Source of the DNA: Sycon ciliatum
Taxonomy: Eukaryota > Porifera > Calcarea > Leucosolenida > Sycettidae
Assembly (NCBI RefSeq): GCF_964019385.1
Contig: NC_088646.1
Span: forward strand, 16,521,654-16,585,653
DNA: 64,000 nt
Direction of reading: 5' to 3'
Positions 48,001 through 56,730 of the stretch are shown piece after piece. The translations under genes and the position numbers were made by a program. Below the pieces are notes generated by a model. The model saw only the letters and a program-made list of their open reading frames with translations, made no database searches and had not been told where the DNA came from. Numbering within the stretch: position 1 is the stretch's first letter; each line of letters opens with the position of its first letter.

Positions 48001-49259
48001 GGGTCAATGGTCTGCGGTTTCGTGCCAAACGTCACACCAGTGAGCACGCCATGATCATACTGGACGTCAACACCGCCCAGTGCGGAAATCAGTTCCAGGC
48101 CAATGACCAGATCTGAGCCAACGGCATGCAAATCAGGGACGACGAGAAACCGACTCGTAGTGCATGGCAGATAAACAGCATCATCGAGTCTGGACACCTG
48201 TAGCGAAACTTCACCCTGGATAGGCACACTGTTGCCGTCAATAGCCGAAATTGCCAGTTCGGACGGACGAACATCCACATTCAGGGCCTCCACCAGCTGC
48301 CGGCTCACCAGGTTGCGGCTGGCGCCGGTGTCCACGACTGCCTTAGGGCGAGCAGACTGTTCTCCCACAGCAATATCCACATGGAGACGCGGCAAAGAGC
48401 ATGCATTCGCATCAGGCACACAGAGGCATGGATCAGGCGTGCGCTCAGGTGCTGCGGCCTGCACTTCAGACTCCTTTGCACGCCAGGACGTGTCAGACTG
48501 CTGGCGGGACTGGCGCCACTTCTTGTACTCCGGACAGTTTGGCTTCACGTGACCTGTCTCATCGCAGAAGAAACAGGTCAAAGCTGGCCGCCCACCACCA
48601 TTGCCATGACTTCTGCTGCTGCCAGAACTCCGGTTTGCGGGACAATTGCGGGAAATATGTCCAGCCTGATTACAACGAAAACATAAAACATTCCGGCTGC
48701 GTTGGGAGCTAGCAGCCGCAGCGCCAACCGGCTCTTTCGGACGAGATGTACCCTCCGCGCTCCGCAAGCGACGGACATACTCAATACAGTCAGATACAGA
48801 CTCCATGGAACAATTTATTCGCAACTGGCGTTGAAACTCCCAGGGCAAACCAGCAACGAACTGCTCGATGACTACACGGTCTTTGCCGTCACTCGCGACT
48901 TTCTGGCCAGCACCAACTAGCAGTTTCTTCAAGTCTGCAGCGTACCCCTCGACGCTCTCATCGGTCCGCAACGTGCGGGCACGAAATTTCTGGAAAGACG
49001 CAGCAGGCGTCGTACTGAATGCACTTTTCAAAGTTGCTTTCACCGCATCCGGGTCAGCTTTGTCGGTTGACGAAAGCTCGTCCCACACCAGGTAGGCCTC
49101 GTTCTCCAGAAACAACGGTAAATTGTTCATCTTGTCTGTGCTCGAACTCCACTGCTGGAGGTTCGCTAATACTAAAAACTTAGACCAGAAGGCCTCGAAA
49201 TCATCGCCACTACCACGATAGGGTTTCACAAACGCCTCGATACGCCTGGACATTCTCAC
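45063..49259 (-). CDS. Gag-pol polyprotein of the young LTR retrotransposon
   Basis: One frame of 1398 codons holds all parts. The gag-like region spans residues 1 to about 165 and has two CCHC zinc knuckles (CFRCNQAGHISRNC and CFFCDETGHVKPNC, about 190-245). The aspartic protease has DTGASRNLVS near 308. The reverse transcriptase has YVDD near 648. RNase H follows at about 780-930 (VVHCDASDVAIGVVL, INLAELNAAL). An H2C2 finger precedes the integrase, whose first catalytic Asp lies near 1091 (IVQIDTLE), with CDNGHEF and PQSQGGAERFNRT further on. Gag and pol are fused, without the frame separation many relatives use. There is no envelope-like frame. Confidence 0.9.
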   Translation of the reverse strand: MRMSRRIEAFVKPYRGSGDDFEAFWSKFLVLANLQQWSSSTDKMNNLPLFLENEAYLVWDELSSTDKADPDAVKATLKSAFSTTPAASFQKFRARTLRTDESVEGYAADLKKLLVGAGQKVASDGKDRVVIEQFVAGLPWEFQRQLRINCSMESVSDCIEYVRRLRSAEGTSRPKEPVGAAAASSQRSRNVLCFRCNQAGHISRNCPANRSSGSSRSHGNGGGRPALTCFFCDETGHVKPNCPEYKKWRQSRQQSDTSWRAKESEVQAAAPERTPDPCLCVPDANACSLPRLHVDIAVGEQSARPKAVVDTGASRNLVSRQLVEALNVDVRPSELAISAIDGNSVPIQGEVSLQVSRLDDAVYLPCTTSRFLVVPDLHAVGSDLVIGLELISALGGVDVQYDHGVLTGVTFGTKPQTIDPVAAPPERSTHDHPYGHVTVTRDDEGNVTLATDDGQVCWDAARKRWELTWKWQSGSEPQSPVGCGIGEYSRSKLTDEQETLFQQEVRTWIDNGWLQPYDVDQHGQPKCVLPFLAQVQEHKSSTPVRPCLDYRRLNACIISHPGSEAPACGEKLRKWRQAGPASEYVLLDIRKAYLQVHVAPSLLPYQVVLVDGQRYVMERMAFGLSIAPKFLDIIVKWVLRDVVDADNYVDDIHVPRDRAAEVSSQLAAFGFETKPAEPLPDARVLGLQLHSSATGEVLWTRRQGVDLSVPPTTTKRELFSWCGRALSHYPVCCWLRPACSFLKRLVSGQSAWDKPVSPEVQRFLQELSDRCVREDPAHGTWHSSSTGSGFVVHCDASDVAIGVVLECDGSVLEDRSWLRQKDDRRHINLAELNAALKGLELAIDWNVSSVVLKTDSKTVFGWLQAVLRNTERVRVSGLQHVLVQRRLQIFTDLIEASGISVTVEWVPSSENHADVLTRVPQPWVAHAKKLCSSADVAASAPSSTLSHPLEFDVLKSGQATDDAIQSVIRDLSRDVSVSDPSFCKFRKQLCVIDGLLCRTWRDPVDGEVLVPVAPQSTVPALITAAHANTGHGNWETMWRSLCQSCFFPGMSSLCQAYVRNCQACQAANPRSGPPAPAVQNDVPVKPWDIVQIDTLELGVNQTGQYHCVLVVVDMFSRWVEVVPLRRHDGRSVAEEFLRLCLKFGPPRVVRCDNGHEFRNAIVSSLLDVFGVCVRTGAVRHPQSQGGAERFNRTILTLIRKVLDTAADWLAELEILLFFYRTRPHSELKISPMRAMFGWEPRALFVDGIPSTLSSSLWVDGVCDKAARVHDYLTAVVAEHAPAPVVESPSCPYVVGDRVLLRNPDRRQKRQPPFDSGWSVKHVIGPASVVICRVHPESGRRQEKVVNVELLKRDVGLVVPDVPCVPLVPPPDVGDVRVDGPRDDGDDDGWVCLDISPPI

Positions 49260-49277
49260 AGGGTTTCGGTACCACTT

Positions 49278-49930
49278 TGTTATCTAAACCTTCCCAGGCA
49301 CTCAGTCATGCACCCCGTGCACACCGTCACACAAAAGATCACAGCCTTTTCAGATAAGGAACAAATTATGCATGGTTGAAAGGAGAGAGAAAATGAGAGA
49401 GACGCGAGAGAGAACTGGCTGCGCCAAGAAGAGCGAATGCAAAACCGCTGTCCCTGGCAAAACGTGCGCGTACAAGTGCAGCACAAACGAGACCAGCGTA
49501 CTACACGCAACAAATAAGGGTAGCGGGACGCAACCTAAAACGATACCAGTCTTCCCAGAAAGGTGCGCTGCTGCGCACAGCCCGCGTATCCATGGAAAAC
49601 ATGGTGCAAAACAAATGCAGAAATGCAGAAGCAAAATAAATAAATAAATCAGAAATTCGAACGACAAACAGTAGTGAGCAGGACGAAGACAGAAAGATCA
49701 AAGTTGAGGAAAGAAAAGTGTTTGATCTGTCAGTGGGTGCTTGCACCCGATACGGGGTGACAGTAAACCCTGTCAGATAGTGACACATCGTAGAGTTATT
49801 CTGCAGAGGGACTTCACTGAGCAAGAATAATATAACAAACCACGTAAGTAACTCCAGCAAATCGTGAATAATAATTGTAAATGCATACACAATGTTATCA
49901 TAAGTATTCGAACACCATAGTTCCCTTTCA
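49278..49930 (-). repeat. 5' LTR of the young retrotransposon
   Basis: Direct repeat of 44281-44930, 653 bp. The only difference noticed is an extra three bases in the AAGAATAATATAAC stretch. Confidence 0.95.
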
Positions 49931-49934
49931 AGAC

Positions 49935-50245
49935 TGAGAATTTCGGGTACTTTTCTGGTTTGTTTCACGCATGGTATTGATATGTGGGTATAGAAGAGGA
50001 CCAGAAATTGAGGAAGTGGCCACCTTGAGCAGTTTGTCAGTATACATGTAGTTCTGCCACTGCTATTCAAGCAGTACCCCGATCCATCATTTTCGAGCAG
50101 TATCCGCCAAGGCCTATCCAAGGCCTATCCAAGGCCTATTACTTGTACTGTAGTTGCTAGTAGTAGTGAGAATTTCTGAGAAACATCTTAGCAATCACCG
50201 ACTACGGTATAACAGGGCAACACAAAAATAAAGAAGCCGGTACAA
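49935..50245. other. Intergenic
   Basis: A CCAAGGCCTAT unit is repeated three times at about 50106-50140. No gene. Confidence 0.4.
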
Positions 50246-50622
50246 GTACCGTAAAATCCCGCCAGAGCGCCCCGTCTCTCCTATCCGCCCCTCCCTGACT
50301 TCTTGTCAGGGACGTGATTTCTCGTATCTCGGTCGCAGTCTGTGATGCCGTACTGTACTGCAGACGCGTGCTCGACCCCGTCGGAAGTGTACGCAACAGT
50401 GCCCACCCTCTTGACCAGGGATCGCACAAATCCTGAGTTTTGACGGGTCTGTACGACTCGTGGCTCTTGACCTTTGGTCGGTGTACGAGATGCACGAACA
50501 GTTTTCGTAGGGTGAGTACTTTTTCATGTAGCACTGAATGCGGCAAGTTGGACTCGCCCATCCGCCCCTCCCCACCTGAAGCGTCGAGGAGGTAGGGGCG
50601 CTCTGGCGGGATTTTACGGTAC
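50246..50622. mobile_element. MITE with 28-bp perfect terminal repeats
   Basis: Left GTACCGTAAAATCCCGCCAG followed by AGCGCCCC; the right is the exact complement. TACCGTAAAATCCCGC-type ends recur as a partial copy near 7362 (TACCGTAGAATCCCGC). Interior CCGCCCCTCCC occurs near both ends in inverse orientation. Confidence 0.8.
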
Positions 50623-50844
50623 ATGTACCGTAGTTGGTTTTATTTTAAACCTGCAAGAGTGATAATAACCTCGACTTTTCTTCCCTAGAACTGCTACCCG
50701 TGTGAAGTATGTTTTCGAAGTACTGCTACTAGTGACTAGGAAAGAGCTGTCAGCAAAGGTGGACACGATCAACATGAGGATGTACAGTCATGTACATGTA
50801 CATCTTGCTACAAGTGCAATAAAACTATGACATTGTGAGCCTGA

Positions 50845-50936
50845 GGTAACGCAAAACGGCACCTTTCTATTTTTAAATAGAAAGGTGCTGTTTTGTGTAA
50901 CCATGGTAATCTTTTAATAACATTACCATGGTTACG
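50845..50936. repeat. Two adjacent perfect or near-perfect hairpins
   Basis: The first has 27-base arms (50845-50871 and 50876-50902, GGTAACGCAAAACGGCACCT and near complement) with a 4-base loop. The second pairs GTAACCATGGTAAT (50897-50910) with its complement at 50922-50935. The two share the GTAACC stretch and compete for it. Probably remnants of palindromic MITEs. Confidence 0.75.
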
Positions 50937-50939
50937 TAC

Positions 50940-51530
50940 ATGTAAAATGTATGTTCTGAATTATAGGAAGTAATGGGCTGTGCATGTGCTCGCCGGGTCC
51001 CAAGACTCCCAACGTGCCCGGATTAGAGGGGTTCTACTGTTGTTGCTTGCACCAAGAGTATATAACCAGAATCTACAAAAAGTCATGTACATTTTACATG
51101 TATGTTTTCACCGTTGCCTGGATGCAGCAGGCCAGGGTTCGTGATTACGAGCACACATCATGTACAATAATGTACATCAGGCAGTCGTAAAATATGTTAC
51201 GACTGCCTGATGCACCTGTAATGCTGTATAAACTATAATGATCTAATTGTACAACTTGAAAACCGTATCTACACCACTGTAGACCATGGGCATGGACATG
51301 GTAGCTACATTTATCATTATCATGTACATGTACCGTTTAGGCGCTGCTGCATCTGCACCTTGATCCTAGAGAGTGGTGGCGTTCCCACGGCGGATGCGGA
51401 AAACTCGGCTTCCAGCGGAGTCTCACGCGACCCGTGATTTTTTTAAATTTAATGTACATGTACATGTAAAGTCATACTGTCTTTGTATTATAGTCATGTA
51501 CCATTAGCAAGAGTACTACACCGGTTTATG
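50940..51530. other. Intergenic with a hairpin
   Basis: A perfect 16-bp hairpin (CATCAGGCAGTCGTAA and complement) spans 51175-51212. TACATGTACATGTA words are frequent. No gene was recognised. Confidence 0.5.
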
Positions 51531-51722
51531 TACAGTCAACTTCGCGTATAACGACACTCGGTGGGGCATCAGAAAAGTGTCCTTATTCGCGAAGTGCCGT
51601 TATACCCAAAGTCCCATTATATGTATTACAGTTGGATGGGACTTTGCTCTGGGCATGGAAATTCTGTCGTTATTCGCGAATTGTCGTTATATCCGCAGTC
51701 GTTAATAGCGAAGTTGACTGTA
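51531..51722. mobile_element. Mariner/pogo-like MITE, 192 bp
   Basis: Ends TACAGTCAACTTCGCGTATA and its near complement, closing GCGAAGTTGACTGTA. TA-bounded TACAGTC termini are typical of Tc1/mariner superfamily MITEs. Internal GTC(C/G)TTATTCGCGAA words are repeated. Confidence 0.75.
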
Positions 51723-53193
51723 CTCTTCAGTCCATCGTACACCGTGTAGTCTACTACGGAGCTAGAGTGTAGATATGACTCCTATCCCTATCCGCAGTAT
51801 CCCTGCATCAAGAGACAAGAGTACAAAACGGTGTATGATTGTACTCTTGCCTGTTTGGAGTTGAGAATTGTGAAGTTTCCTATCTTGCCTGCATACATGT
51901 ACATCACCTGCAACTCCACCGTCCGCCACATAGAATAGAAGAACAACACCGCGATGATCACAGGACGCGATGATCACAGGGCGCTACGAAAACCCACGCA
52001 CCGAGTAGTAGTAGAGCATCACTGACGCTGAAGACGATGGAATAGTCAACGACGTTTGGAGTCGGCGGACCGAATCAGAAAAAAAGCCGAAATAGTGCTA
52101 CAGGCTAGGTAAGGCGATGAACATAGCAGCTTGTATTTTGTAAGCTCGTGTAGAAACCATGGAACATGGAAACGGGACTTTGGTTTCGGGGTCACCATGG
52201 ACACTAACAAGCAACATGTCCCCTCTTCCTAAAAAAACGAGAACTATTTTTACTTCAGTCTTCAATTCAGTCTGTTCAGTTCTAAAACTCTTCGGGTTGG
52301 GCACGCTGCATGCATGCACAGAGCTGGCAAGAGTTCATAACTCCATAGGCATAGGCCATGCTGGGCCGCTAGGGGGTTATGAACTCTTGTCTTGTCTTGG
52401 CTGCACTGATTACCGTCCCTGATTTCCCATCACAAACCCGCAAACCAAAGAAGTAGAACTCGTAGATCTACTCCCTGATGTAACTGATGTAACTCATCAT
52501 TTCCTCTGAAGATTGTTAGCCGGGTCTGTAGATCTACATGGCCTGGCTATGCTATGGAATATGGGGTGCAGCCTTTCAAGACATAAAGACTTAGCCACGT
52601 GCTACCAGTGGCCCGCTCGTACAGACTTCAGTAGTGAAATGCCGCTATGATGATCTTTTAAAATATCCATTTTCAACAAGACTTGAACTTTGAGTTCATC
52701 CGTATGTTCAGTTGCTGTCAAGGAAAGGTGTGAAACAGGACTGAGGAAATGTGCAGGCCAACATTGCAGGTGAGGTACTCATCCATGTTCCTGTACACTC
52801 ATCACTTGCCAAGTAACAGTTGGGAGTCATACCCAAACTGAAAGGCAATGGTTTGGGTATGACTCCCCGATGCCGTCTCAGTGAGACAGCTACAGTACAG
52901 GCAGTCTTGCCACCTTCTGAACATTGCAAACATCTAACATGGGCAATAACATCCAAATTTGGGCACGACATTGCGTGTCCATATTACATGTATTAGTATT
53001 CAGTATGATTACCTTTATTTGGCCTGTGTTCAAAGATAACCAGCTAAATATGGATACAACAATCTTTGGGGACCTAATGGAACCTTTTATGGATAGTGTA
53101 AAAGGCACAGATACATGTACACATATGCACAAGCCAAACAACTTCAAATAAGGATATCATAAATAACACTAACAAAATTATAAATAAGATACG
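51723..53193. other. Intergenic, no gene recognised
   Basis: A perfect 17-bp hairpin, GGGAGTCATACCCAAAC with complement, lies at 52822-52867. A short minus-strand stretch ending in a donor-like GCAG|GTGATG (near 51910) is open but unrecognised. The rest is AT-rich with no signal. Confidence 0.4.
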
Positions 53194-53301
53194 GGTGAGT
53201 CCGAATGTGCAACAATTAACACAACACTGACTGATGTGATACTGACATTCAACACCTGCATCAGTCATTGTTGTGCTAATTGTTGCACGTTCTGACTCAC
53301 C
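53194..53301. mobile_element. Hairpin MITE, about 108 bp
   Basis: Arms of about 43 bases: GGTGAGTCCGAATGTGCAAC and near complement ending GAACGTGACTC-type sequence read in reverse (GACTCACC at the right edge). The inner AACAC(A/T)ACACTGACTGATG pairs with CATCAGTCATTGTTGTG. Confidence 0.7.
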
Positions 53302-53314
53302 GCTGGTATTTGTT

Positions 53315-53741
53315 AGGCTGTGTTTACATGAGGCGTTTCAACCCGGGTTGAGTTCGACCCGGGTCAGATTTCAACCCGCCATGTACACAAAATGAATGGC
53401 GCGTTTACATGACGCATTGCGCTTGACCCGGGTTGAAATTTCGCCCCGGGTTGATTTCAACCCTCCCCCCCCCCCCCAAGGGAAGGGTTGAAATCAACCC
53501 AGGTCAAGAAAATCGTCTGTGCGTATCTCGCGCCAGGTTTGAACAGCACAGCATATGCAAATTTCGCGCGAACGGATTCACGTGACCATACAGGACTCTA
53601 GAAGTGGATTTTTGGCGGCATATCAGTATTTGACCCGGGTCAACTGTCTGCATGTAAACGCTCACCTATTTTGTCTATCGTACAGTCTTTCAGCCCGGGC
53701 TGAACTCGACCGGGTGGAAATTTCTCATGTAAACACAGCCA
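53315..53741. mobile_element. hAT-like MITE, AGGCTGTGTTTACATGAG termini
   Basis: Left AGGCTGTGTTTACATGAG and right CTCATGTAAACACAGCC are complementary. The interior repeats GACCCGGGTTGA-type palindromic words near both ends. The right end is followed by a tandem array made of the same terminal sequence (53741-53848). Confidence 0.75.
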
Positions 53742-53848
53742 TACATGTAAACACAGCCATACATACAAACACAGCCATACATACAAACACAGCCATACAT
53801 ACAAACACAGCCATACATACAAACACAGCCATACATACAAACACAGCC
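53741..53848. repeat. 18-bp minisatellite derived from a transposon end
   Basis: Six 18-bp units: one ATACATGTAAACACAGCC and then five of ATACATACAAACACAGCC. The first keeps the CATGTAAACACAGCC of the neighbouring MITE terminus, and the later ones carry the same two changes. Both strands stay open across it (HTNTAI or LYVWLC repeats), which is an artefact. Confidence 0.9.
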
Positions 53849-53944
53849 ATAGTGTTGGGCACAAACAACGGATAACTAATACTTGTAAACTTTGGTCCTT
53901 CTTTTTTCACTTTAATCCTTGGCTCTCAATCCGAGTTTTACCTA

Positions 53945-54235
53945 CCGTACTTTCCGGAGTATAAGTCGCACCCCCATTTTTGCCGGGCCACGCCGCATAC
54001 CGACGTCTATCATATTTTATCACCGTTAGTTTGATCATCGGAGTATAAGGCGCATCTCCCCTTTTGGGGGTGAATTTTGAGTGTTAAATCTTGTAGGATT
54101 TGGAGATTTGGGATCATTTGGGCTGATATCCCAAATTTAAAAGTCCAACAAGCCTCCAAATCCAATGTAGGAATTCCAAAGGAATTTTTAAAAGGAATGT
54201 GCAAATTTGCACATTCTTTTCACAAATTCCAAAGG
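53945..54235. repeat. MITE-like fragment and palindromic AT-rich segment
   Basis: CCGTACTTTCCGGAGTATAAG then TCGCACCCCC, with a second GGAGTATAAGGCGCAT nearby, resembles the CCGGAGTATAAG(G/T)CGCA type of dispersed repeat (recognised by pattern only). At 54175-54240 ATTCCAAAGGAATT words flank a GTGCAAATTTGCAC palindrome. Confidence 0.5.
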
Positions 54236-54239
54236 AATT

Positions 54240-55316
54240 ACCAGCAATGATGATGAGAATCAAGTGGTCAAGTCATGGCATGCATTGTATTGACATTGCT
54301 GTAAAGATGAGCGTTGTGCTACAAAGTACCAGGGGTACCATCGTTGATCCCCCCCCCCCCCCCTCCGTCTACATACCGCAGTGTCTTAGTAGCAAGGACT
54401 GAGGCCAGTGAGGGAGTAGGGAAAAAAACCTGTAGTATTAAAGTAAGGTTATAATACAGCTATAGTAGCAAGAGAACACAAGGCAGCTTGTACTCTTGAT
54501 TGTAACTACACTGTACATGTTGTGACTACATGTAACATGTACAAGTACATGTTACATGTAGTTAGTGTATGATCAAGGAGGGGCACTGCTGTACTGCTGT
54601 ACTGTTGGATCGGACACTTCCCAATCTTGTGAGTACAGGACTCTAGTCTAGGGAGTACCAAGTGTCCATTTGCCTGTACATGTAAATGTACTCACTATGA
54701 AGCTTTCCTCACTTTGCTCATGGAAATTGCTTCCTCGCTATGCGGCTCAGCTCAGGGCCTTGTGGCTGTTGGGCATTGTGGCAGCATGCACGGGCTAGCT
54801 AGCTGGGCACGGGGCAGATCGCATGCCATAATCCATGAAGGCATGATGCAGCAGCCATCATGCATGCCATAATCCATGATGGCATAATGCAGCCATAATC
54901 CATGAAGGCATGATGCAGCCATCATGCATGCCATTGGACTACTTGAAGTCACAAAAGCCACTTAAAATTCCACACAGAAACAAGGCAGAACGTCTACGTG
55001 CAAGAATGTCTACACCGCTACAGCACAGCCTGAGGCTGAAGCAGCAAGAGCATCCCAGGCTGCATGGCTACCTCGTGCAGCCAACCCTCTTGAGCTCCCG
55101 GCTCCCAGAGCTATGTCAGTACAGTTGGGGGTACCCCACACTGGGTACCCAGGGGTAGCTGCAGCATGCAAATAATTCTCTACAGAAAAGCCCCAGTCCA
55201 TACACTTGCATGTACAGTGGAGTTCACCTCCTACAAACAGTCAAACACTGATATTGATGACATACATACATTGTACATACAAGTACATGTTTGACTCGGA
55301 TGGTGAGCCAATAGTT
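54240..55316. repeat. Intergenic with ATGATGCAGCCATCATGC tandem block
   Basis: At 54828-54935 units of CCAT(A/G)ATCCATGA(A/T)GGCAT and GCAGCCATCATGCATG alternate. A GTACATGT-rich palindromic stretch is at 54505-54560. An open frame near 54910-55158 has no recognisable domain. Confidence 0.45.
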
Positions 55317-55385
55317 ATGATGAAGAAAGGAAAAGGACAAAATGTCATAACTCGTAACATTTTGTCCTTTTCCTTTCTTCATCAT
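55317..55385. repeat. Perfect 29-bp hairpin
   Basis: ATGATGAAGAAAGGAAAAGG and the next nine bases (55317-55345) are exactly complementary to 55357-55385, with an 11-base loop. It is followed at about 55410 by a run of about 22 G. Confidence 0.85.
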
Positions 55386-55750
55386 ACATACATGTAGTAC
55401 ACATTATCAGGGGGGGGGGGGGGGGGGGGGGGCACAGGTGCATTGCTCCATGTTGAAATGTGTTGGATAAGATGCAATATCCTATACATACCTGCTTCTC
55501 CACAAGACTTGCACTTTGCTGTTGTCGGCCGCATGGGGTACGTCATTGTGGTCATATGACCAAGTTATCAGAGTTGCACCGCATATCCTTGCCGATTCCC
55601 ATTCTGCCCGGCTGCAAGGTGGAACAATCCCCCTACATACACCTGCTCTGCAGAGTGTTAAGCCCTACCCTATGTACGAATCGTACACATGAAACTGCTG
55701 CATGGATACCCTGTTGTTCACTACAAAGAGACAGGCTCTTTTCTTTGCCA

Positions 55751-55858
55751 TTGGTCTGGCCAGTGCACTCGTAGCTATGGTGATGATTGGTCTGGCCAGT
55801 GCACTCGTAGCTATGGTGATGATTGGTCTGGCCAGTGCACTCGGAGCTATGGTGATGA
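55751..55858. repeat. 36-bp tandem repeat, three copies
   Basis: Three units of ATTGGTCTGGCCAGTGCACT followed by CGTAGCTATGGTGATG. On the plus strand, within an open frame 55702-55911, each would encode a 12-residue hydrophobic unit IGLASALVAMVM. No gene context supports translation. Confidence 0.85.
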
Positions 55859-55880
55859 GACCTGGCAAAGTGGAAACAGC

Positions 55881-56132
55881 TATAGTGCGTTTCAAAAGTG
55901 TAGACCTCTAGACCTTTTCGAATAATTCAAATTTGGTTGGAGCTTTTTGAGAAATTTCTTCGGAATATTGCTCAGGCAGCTCACGCAATTTTTCTCATAT
56001 AAATTTCTAAGCGATTGGATAACAAACGCCCAATTTCGGAAATTTACTTTTTTTATCACAGATTTTATGCGGTATCGATGCTGGCCTAACAGTTTTTGAA
56101 ACCAGAGGTCGGGACTTTTGAAGCGCACTATA
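55881..56132. mobile_element. MITE with TATAGTGCGTTTCAAAAGTG termini
   Basis: Left TATAGTGCGTTTCAAAAGTG and right ACTTTTGAAGCGCACTATA are complementary apart from one base, with a further GACCTC/GAGGTC pair inside. Non-coding. Confidence 0.75.
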
Positions 56133-56597
56133 ACCGCACACACGCAATAGGGTGACTTGTTATACGCAGCACAAACACCTGTGCACATAATCAATGGCTT
56201 GGAGCAAACGACTCCTAAATGAATACCCTTCCCTTCTTCAGACAATGGCAAACCTACACTCGCCAATGCTACCACACACATGTGCAACGTAGTGCCGTTT
56301 TGGTTCGGAAGCATAGAAAACCGGCTAAATTGCACAGGACACAAAACAGCACATGTAATACAGACGAAATAGCAGGATACACAAATATAATATTCACGCA
56401 AAGACGGTCTAGTGGAATACGGAACAGGTCAAGCAGTGTGTTAACAATGGGCATCATCCTACATTGTACATTCGGCTATTTGAATGCTATGCAGGCCATC
56501 ATGAAGCGAGGATCAGCGGGTTGAGGATATTGCGTGCATCCAGAGTGGGATTGATGAATTAATATAAAGTTGTCTGACTCTGGTATAAAGGGTTAGG
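56133..56597. other. 3' flank of the KCTD9 orthologue
   Basis: No recognisable coding sequence. It probably contains the distal 3' UTR of the minus-strand KCTD9 gene. Confidence 0.4.
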
Positions 56598-56730
56598 TAT
56601 GAAGTGATGTTATCCATATGTAAATGATGTCATTCGGAAATGATCATGTGACTGTTTGTGACATATGAAGTGATGTCATCCATAATGTAAATGATGTCAT
56701 TTGGAAATGATCATGTGACTGTTTGTGACA
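56598..56730. repeat. 66-bp tandem duplication reaching into the last KCTD9 codons
   Basis: Copies 56598-56663 and 56664-56730 are nearly identical (TATGAAGTGATGT(T/C)ATCC ... GATCATGTGACTGTTTGTG). In the minus-strand sense each carries the last codons MSQTVT and the stop, so the end of the reading frame has been duplicated into the 3' UTR. The copy nearest the gene supplies the stop at 56711-56713. Confidence 0.8.

Larger units (their letters stand above)
44281..49930 (-). mobile_element. Whole-looking young LTR retrotransposon (Ty3/gypsy-like)
   Basis: The 5.65 kb element is on the minus strand, with LTRs at 44281-44930 and 49278-49930 (both TG...CA on the plus strand) and a 4-bp target duplication AGAC (44277-44280 and 49931-49934). 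The LTRs look identical except for a 3-base length difference, so insertion was very recent. A primer-binding-like TGGTACCGAAACCC follows the 5' LTR, and a purine-rich AGGTGGAGGGG precedes the 3' LTR. One long gag-pol frame lies between. It looks whole. Domain order (gag, protease, RT, RNase H, integrase) is Ty3/gypsy-like; the exact clade is uncertain. Confidence 0.92.

Noticed and set aside
45720-48784. Plus-strand open frames over the retrotransposon
   Set aside because: They are antisense shadows of the continuous gag-pol frame.
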